16,589 nt of DNA, taken from NCBI GenBank assembly GCA_003168295.1, contig PMST01000709.1, positions 16,839 through 33,427 on the forward strand, in the 5' to 3' direction. Position numbers and translations under genes: made by a program. Position 1 is the stretch's first letter. Each line of letters begins with the position of its first letter. Source of the stretch: Actinomycetota bacterium (GTDB taxonomy: Bacteria > Actinomycetota > Actinomycetes > Streptosporangiales > Streptosporangiaceae). Positions 12,900-16,589 of the stretch are shown piece after piece. Under the pieces are notes generated by a model. That model searched no databases and had not been told where the DNA came from. It saw nothing but the letters and a program-made list of their open reading frames with translations.

Positions 12900-14297
12900 A
12901 TGCTAGATGAACTCCGTATTCCGCAGCCGGTTCTGGCCGAGTTGCGTGCCATCGTCGGACCTGAGAATCTGCGGCTGGCGGTCGGCGAGCTAGCCGTGTA
13001 CGCGCATGACGCGACGCCGTTGATCCGGAGCATGCCGGATGCGGTTATCGCGCCGGCGGACGCCGAGCAGGTCGCCCGGATCCTGCGGCTGGCTACCGAG
13101 CACCGCATCCCGGTCGTACCGCGCGGCGCCGGCTCCAATCTCTGCGCCGGCACCGTACCGCTCAACGGCGGCATCGTGCTATCGACCGCGCGGATGAACC
13201 GCATCCTCGAGGTAGCACCCGACGAGATGCTGGTACGCGCCCAGACTGGGGTGACTACGCAGGCGCTCAATGATGCGGCGGCGGCCCACGGCCTGTTTTA
13301 CCCGCCGGATCCGGGCAGCCACACCGTCTCCACCATCGGCGGCAACGTGGCCACCTGCGCCGGCGGCCTACGGGGGCTCAAGTACGGTGTCACCCGCAAC
13401 TACGTGCTCGGGCTGACGGTAGCCCTGCCGACCGGCGAGATCATCCGGACCGGCGGCCGGCTCTGGAAGGATGTCGCCGGCTACGACCTAACCCGGCTGA
13501 TCACCGGGTCCGAGGGCACCCTCGGCGTGATAACCGAGGTGACGGTGGCACTGCTGCCGGACCCGTCCACCAGCCGCACTGGCCTGGCCTATTTCGACAC
13601 GCTGACCCAGGCCGGCCGCGCGGTCGCTGGCATCCTGGCTGCGGGCGTGATCCCGGCGACGCTTGAATTTCTCGACCGTAAGTGCATGGACGCGGTGGAG
13701 CAGTACGCGCATCTGGGACTGCATTCCGATGCGGGCGCGCTACTGCTGTTCGGCGACGACGGCGATGAGGTGGCGGTGGCCCGCAGCTTCGAGCGGATTG
13801 CCGCCGCCTGCGCGGACTCCGGCGCTATCGCGGTCCAGACCGCTGGTGATGCCACCGAGTCCGAAGCGCTGCTGACCGCCAGGCGCTGCACGCTGCCCGC
13901 GCTGTCCCGGCTGGGGTCGCTGACGATTCTGGAGGATGCCAGCGTGCCGAGGCCGCGGCTGGCCGAGATGGTCGCGCGCATCGACGCGATCGCCGCGCAG
14001 CACCAGGTCACCATGGCGACGTTCGGTCATGCCGGTGACGGCAACCTGCATCCGACCTGCGTGCTGGAATCCGCTGCGGACACTGAGGGAATCGCCCGGG
14101 CCGAGCGCGCTTTTGCCGACGTTTTCGGTACTGCCATCGAGCTCGGCGGCACGATCACCGGCGAACACGGGGTCGGCGCGGCCAAACTGCCTTACCTGGG
14201 GCAGCGCCTGGGGACCGAGCAGATGGCCTTGCTCCGGCGGATCAAGACGGCCTTCGACCCGGCCGGCATCCTCAATCCGGGAAAGCTCGGATCCTGA
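12900..14297 (+). CDS. glcD: FAD-linked 2-hydroxyacid oxidase subunit, GlcD-like
   Basis: A 465-residue flavoprotein of the GlcD/D-lactate dehydrogenase type, near full length for the family. The FAD-binding PCMH domain shows PVVPRGAGSNLCAGTVP (71-87), DPGSHTVSTIGGNVATCAGG (137-156) and DVAGYDLTRLITGSEGTLGV (191-210). The C-terminal FAD-oxidase domain has GHAGDGNLHP (376-385) and GEHGVG (421-426), both conserved around the flavin and substrate. It oxidises glycolate, D-lactate or a related 2-hydroxyacid, passing electrons to an Fe-S partner at the membrane. The ATG at 12900 has a weak aggg four to five bases upstream. Its TGA overlaps the ATG of the GlcF-like gene (TGATG), so they are coupled. 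GlcE is not present here, which makes a two-subunit enzyme likely. The symbol reflects family, not proven substrate. Confidence 0.88.
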   Translation: MLDELRIPQPVLAELRAIVGPENLRLAVGELAVYAHDATPLIRSMPDAVIAPADAEQVARILRLATEHRIPVVPRGAGSNLCAGTVPLNGGIVLSTARMNRILEVAPDEMLVRAQTGVTTQALNDAAAAHGLFYPPDPGSHTVSTIGGNVATCAGGLRGLKYGVTRNYVLGLTVALPTGEIIRTGGRLWKDVAGYDLTRLITGSEGTLGVITEVTVALLPDPSTSRTGLAYFDTLTQAGRAVAGILAAGVIPATLEFLDRKCMDAVEQYAHLGLHSDAGALLLFGDDGDEVAVARSFERIAAACADSGAIAVQTAGDATESEALLTARRCTLPALSRLGSLTILEDASVPRPRLAEMVARIDAIAAQHQVTMATFGHAGDGNLHPTCVLESAADTEGIARAERAFADVFGTAIELGGTITGEHGVGAAKLPYLGQRLGTEQMALLRRIKTAFDPAGILNPGKLGS

Positions 14298-15424
14298 TGA
14301 CCGATGCGAAGATGTCACAAGCCGGGTCGATCTTCGACCCGGAATTGCTGAGCCGCTGCATCTCCTGCGGCTTCTGCCTGCCGGCGTGCCCGACCTACGC
14401 GCTCACCGGTGACGAGGCGTCCTCGCCGCGGGGCCGGATCACCCTGATGCGGGCGCTGGAGGCCGGTACGCTCCCGCCCGACGACCCGACGCTGGCCGAG
14501 CAGGCCTCATTCTGCCTGGGCTGCCGCGCGTGCGAGCCGGTGTGCCCGGCGGGGGTGCAGTACGGCGAGCTGCTCGAGCAGTGGCGCGGGTATCAGTGGG
14601 CGGGGCGCCGTCGCCCGCTGGTCGTCCGCTTGCTGATCTTCGCGGCCGAACGCGCCCGGGCGCACCGGATCGGCGGACGGCTGCGCGGCGCCGCCCGCAC
14701 TCCGGCGTCGGCGTCCGGGCCGTCGCTGATGCTCGGCTGCTTCGAGCGGAGCCTGTTTCCGGGGGTGAGCAGATCGGCGCTGGCGCTGGCGCCCGAACTC
14801 GCCGTCCCTAGCGTGCAGGGATGCTGCGGAGCGCTGCACGCGCATAACGGGGAGCCCGAGCGGGGCAGGCAGCTAGCCGAACGGCTCGGCGCCCAGCTGC
14901 CGGGGAAGATCGTCACCACCTCCGGCGGCTGCGCCGCGTACCTGGCCGCCGTGATCGGCCGGGATCGCGTCGCCGAGATATCGGAGTACCTGCAGGACAA
15001 GTCCTTCGGCCAGGTGCGGATCGGGGACCGGCTGGCCCGGGTGGCCCTGCAGGATTCCTGCCATCTGCGCAACGGCCTCGGCGTATGGCGTGAGCCGCGG
15101 GCGCTGCTCAGCGCCATCGCCGAGTATGTGGAGCTGCCAGGGGCCGGGCGATGCTGCGGGGCGGCCGGTACCTATGCGCTGGTACGGCCGCGCGACTCAC
15201 GGCGGGTACTCGATCCCAAGCTCGACCAGATCGAGGCGGCCGGGATCGATTACGTGGTGGCAGTCAATCCCGGCTGCCTGCGTCAACTCCGCCAAGGGCT
15301 GCGCCGCCGGAAATCAAAGGTGCGGGCGGTGCACATCGCCGATCTGCTCCGTCTGGCCGGTCGCCTAGAACCACCGGGCAAGCCGGGCCACGGCACTGAC
15401 GCCCGGGTTGGCCCGGTGCCCTAG
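14297..15424 (+). CDS. glcF: Fe-S oxidoreductase subunit, GlcF-like
   Basis: A 375-residue iron-sulfur protein. Two [4Fe-4S] motifs occur near the N-terminus: CISCGFCLPAC (Cys21, 24, 27, 31) and CLGCRACEPVC (Cys73, 76, 79, 83), each followed by Pro. The C-terminal half has two CCG-type cysteine-rich domains, visible as QGCCGALHAHNG, SGGCAAYL, DSCHLRNGLG, GRCCGAAGTYAL and NPGCLRQL. These bind a further cofactor or quinone-reduction centre in GlcF and heterodisulfide-reductase-like subunits. It accepts electrons from the GlcD-like flavoprotein and passes them to the quinone pool. The start overlaps the glcD stop. The last ~25 residues are Gly/Pro-rich and variable. It converges with the PflA gene, leaving only 29 bases between stops; the short GCGGC/GCCGC stem there is not a convincing terminator. 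Confidence 0.88.
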   Translation: MTDAKMSQAGSIFDPELLSRCISCGFCLPACPTYALTGDEASSPRGRITLMRALEAGTLPPDDPTLAEQASFCLGCRACEPVCPAGVQYGELLEQWRGYQWAGRRRPLVVRLLIFAAERARAHRIGGRLRGAARTPASASGPSLMLGCFERSLFPGVSRSALALAPELAVPSVQGCCGALHAHNGEPERGRQLAERLGAQLPGKIVTTSGGCAAYLAAVIGRDRVAEISEYLQDKSFGQVRIGDRLARVALQDSCHLRNGLGVWREPRALLSAIAEYVELPGAGRCCGAAGTYALVRPRDSRRVLDPKLDQIEAAGIDYVVAVNPGCLRQLRQGLRRRKSKVRAVHIADLLRLAGRLEPPGKPGHGTDARVGPVP

Positions 15425-15453
15425 TGGCTGGCGGCTGAGGCTCGCCGCGCAGT

Positions 15454-16281
15454 TCAGAGGACGGTCAGGCCATGGGCCCGGAACTGGTTCTCGACCCGGT
15501 GCACCAGTTCCGGTGAGGCGGGCGGTACGTCCGCCAGCTGGTAGGGGAGCTGCAGGTCGGTCCACTTGCTCGCGCCCAGCTGGTGGAAGGGCAGCACCTC
15601 CACCCGCTCCACGTGGGCTAGCGTGCTGGTGAACCGGGCTACCTTCTCGACGTCGTCGGCGGCGTCGGTGAGCCCTGGGACCAGCACGTAGCGCAGCCAC
15701 ATCGGGTTGCCGCGGTCGGAGAGCCGGCGGGCGAAGCGGAGCGTCGGGGCCAGCTCGGCGCTGGTCACCAGGTGGTACAGCTCCTCATCGCCGGCCTTGA
15801 TGTCGAGCAGGAACAGGTCCACGAGGTCCAGGAAGTCCTCCGACGCGCGGGCGCCGAGGAAGCCTGAGGTGTCGACCGCGGTGTGCAGGCCGAGGTCTTG
15901 CTTGCAGCGGCGGAGCAGCGCTTGGAGGAAGCGGATCTGCAGCATCGGCTCGCCGCCGCTGACCGTGATCCCGCCGTGCGCGGTCTTGACGAAAGCAGCG
16001 TACTTGGCGACCTCGTCGAGCATCCGGCCGACCGTGACGCGCCGCCCGCTGCGCAGGGTCCACATGTCGGGGTTCTGGCAGTACTGGCAGCGCAGCGGGC
16101 AGCCGGACAGGTACAGCGTGAACCGGATGCCCGGGCCGTTGACCGACCCGGTGATCTCATAGGAGTGGTAGTAGCCGATTTCCGGGTCACCCTCGGCCGC
16201 GAGTTCCGCCTCCAGATCGGCCCGCGACCCGCCGTGGTGTTCCCGTACCGGCGTGATCGACAGCCGCCTGGGAATCGTCAT
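15454..16281 (-). CDS. pflA: Pyruvate formate-lyase activating enzyme (radical SAM)
   Basis: A 275-residue radical-SAM protein. The SAM-cluster motif is CPLRCQYC (Cys61, 65, 68), followed by the GGITVSGGEP (103-112) SAM-contacting loop. Other PflA hallmarks are GSVNGPGIRFTLYLSGC, TAVDTSGF, LFLLDIKAGDEELYH, WLRYVLVPGLTDAADD and VEVLPFHQLGASKW. It generates the glycyl radical on pyruvate formate-lyase under anoxic conditions. Compared with Escherichia coli PflA (246 residues) it has about 30 extra residues at the N-terminus, acidic and likely flexible. I keep the ATG at 16281 because it lies only six bases after the pflB stop with no better start downstream, although no ribosome binding site is visible; translational coupling to pflB is likely. 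It forms an operon with pflB. Confidence 0.93.
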   Translation of the reverse strand: MTIPRRLSITPVREHHGGSRADLEAELAAEGDPEIGYYHSYEITGSVNGPGIRFTLYLSGCPLRCQYCQNPDMWTLRSGRRVTVGRMLDEVAKYAAFVKTAHGGITVSGGEPMLQIRFLQALLRRCKQDLGLHTAVDTSGFLGARASEDFLDLVDLFLLDIKAGDEELYHLVTSAELAPTLRFARRLSDRGNPMWLRYVLVPGLTDAADDVEKVARFTSTLAHVERVEVLPFHQLGASKWTDLQLPYQLADVPPASPELVHRVENQFRAHGLTVL

Positions 16282-16287
16282 GGACGG

Positions 16288-16589
16288 CTACAGCGCGCCG
16301 TGGAACGTCCGGTGCAGCACATCCAGCTGCTGCTCACGGGTCAGCCGGACGAAGTTCACCGCGTAGCCGGAGACCCGGATGGTGAGCTGCGGGTACTTCT
16401 CCGGGTGGTCCATCGCGTCGAGCAGCGTGTCCCGGTTGAGCACGTTGATGTTGACGTGGAAGCCGGTCCCCTCGAAGTAGCCGTCAAGCAGCCCGGTCAG
16501 GTTGGCGACCTGTTCGGCCGGCGTCTTGCCCAGCACCGAGGGCACCAGGTTGCTGGTCAGGGAGATACCGTCCAGCGCCTGGTCGTAGG
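16288..16589 (-). CDS. pflB: Pyruvate formate-lyase, C-terminal end (gene cut by window edge)
   Basis: The frame is open to the window end, so only the last ~100 codons are seen. They include [41 protein letters not shown] and a terminal [10 protein letters not shown]. The RVSGYAV segment carries the glycine that becomes the stable radical in formate C-acetyltransferase, and the preceding PEKYPQL is equally typical of the E. coli-type enzyme. The protein converts pyruvate and CoA into acetyl-CoA and formate and is destroyed by oxygen. The active-site Cys-Cys lies outside the window. pflA follows six bases downstream on the same strand. Confidence 0.93.
   Translation of the reverse strand, partial: YDQALDGISLTSNLVPSVLGKTPAEQVANLTGLLDGYFEGTGFHVNINVLNRDTLLDAMDHPEKYPQLTIRVSGYAVNFVRLTREQQLDVLHRTFHGAL

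Noticed and set aside
1..16589. CRISPR array, phage structural genes or replication origin
   Set aside because: No regularly spaced repeats, no cas-like, capsid, tail or portal proteins, and no DnaA-box clusters were seen.

Overview
The window is high-GC DNA with many GTG starts, GTGA/ATGA stop-start overlaps and proteins of actinomycete type (a TIGR02569-like kinase, paired bPH2 membrane proteins, an IS256 transposase scar). I read it as a chromosomal segment of a filamentous actinomycete. The genus cannot be fixed from this sequence alone.

Left block (1-5.7 kb, mostly + strand). It opens with the C-terminus of an FAD-linked oxidoreductase overlapping a VOC/glyoxalase-fold gene. The VOC gene has lost its usual stop and runs into the antisense strand of a purple-acid-phosphatase remnant. 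Then come an SsuD-like flavin monooxygenase, a two-gene operon of PH-domain membrane proteins (YdbS/YdbT type) and a phosphotransferase-fold protein.

Middle block (5.7-12.9 kb) is a worn accessory region. It contains partial tRNA-Met(CAU) 3' halves in the same orientation (near 6.67-6.71 and 11.66-11.70 kb) and two diverged copies of a conserved ~175-190 bp flank (6966-7140 and 11693-11885). These look like attachment-site scars around a ~5 kb segment with no integrase left. Between them are a short antitoxin followed by a broken PIN toxin, the first codons of an IS256 transposase, a divergent TetR / SnoaL-like / FrsA-like hydrolase module with a 33-bp operator palindrome, and an MNT-HEPN pair whose HEPN gene is frameshifted. 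Just outside lies a Phd-like antitoxin with only toxin fragments downstream. In all three toxin-antitoxin loci the toxin is damaged while the antitoxin is kept or nearly kept.

Right block (12.9-16.6 kb) is metabolic and intact: a GlcD/GlcF-type FAD plus Fe-S oxidase pair on +, convergent with pyruvate formate-lyase activating enzyme and the C-terminus of pyruvate formate-lyase on -. Together they suggest 2-hydroxyacid (glycolate or D-lactate) oxidation next to anaerobic pyruvate cleavage.

I found no complete tRNA, rRNA, CRISPR array or replication origin. The best candidates for something unusual are the tRNA-Met-derived repeats and the set of toxin-dead TA loci. I see no convincing wholly new multigene system.
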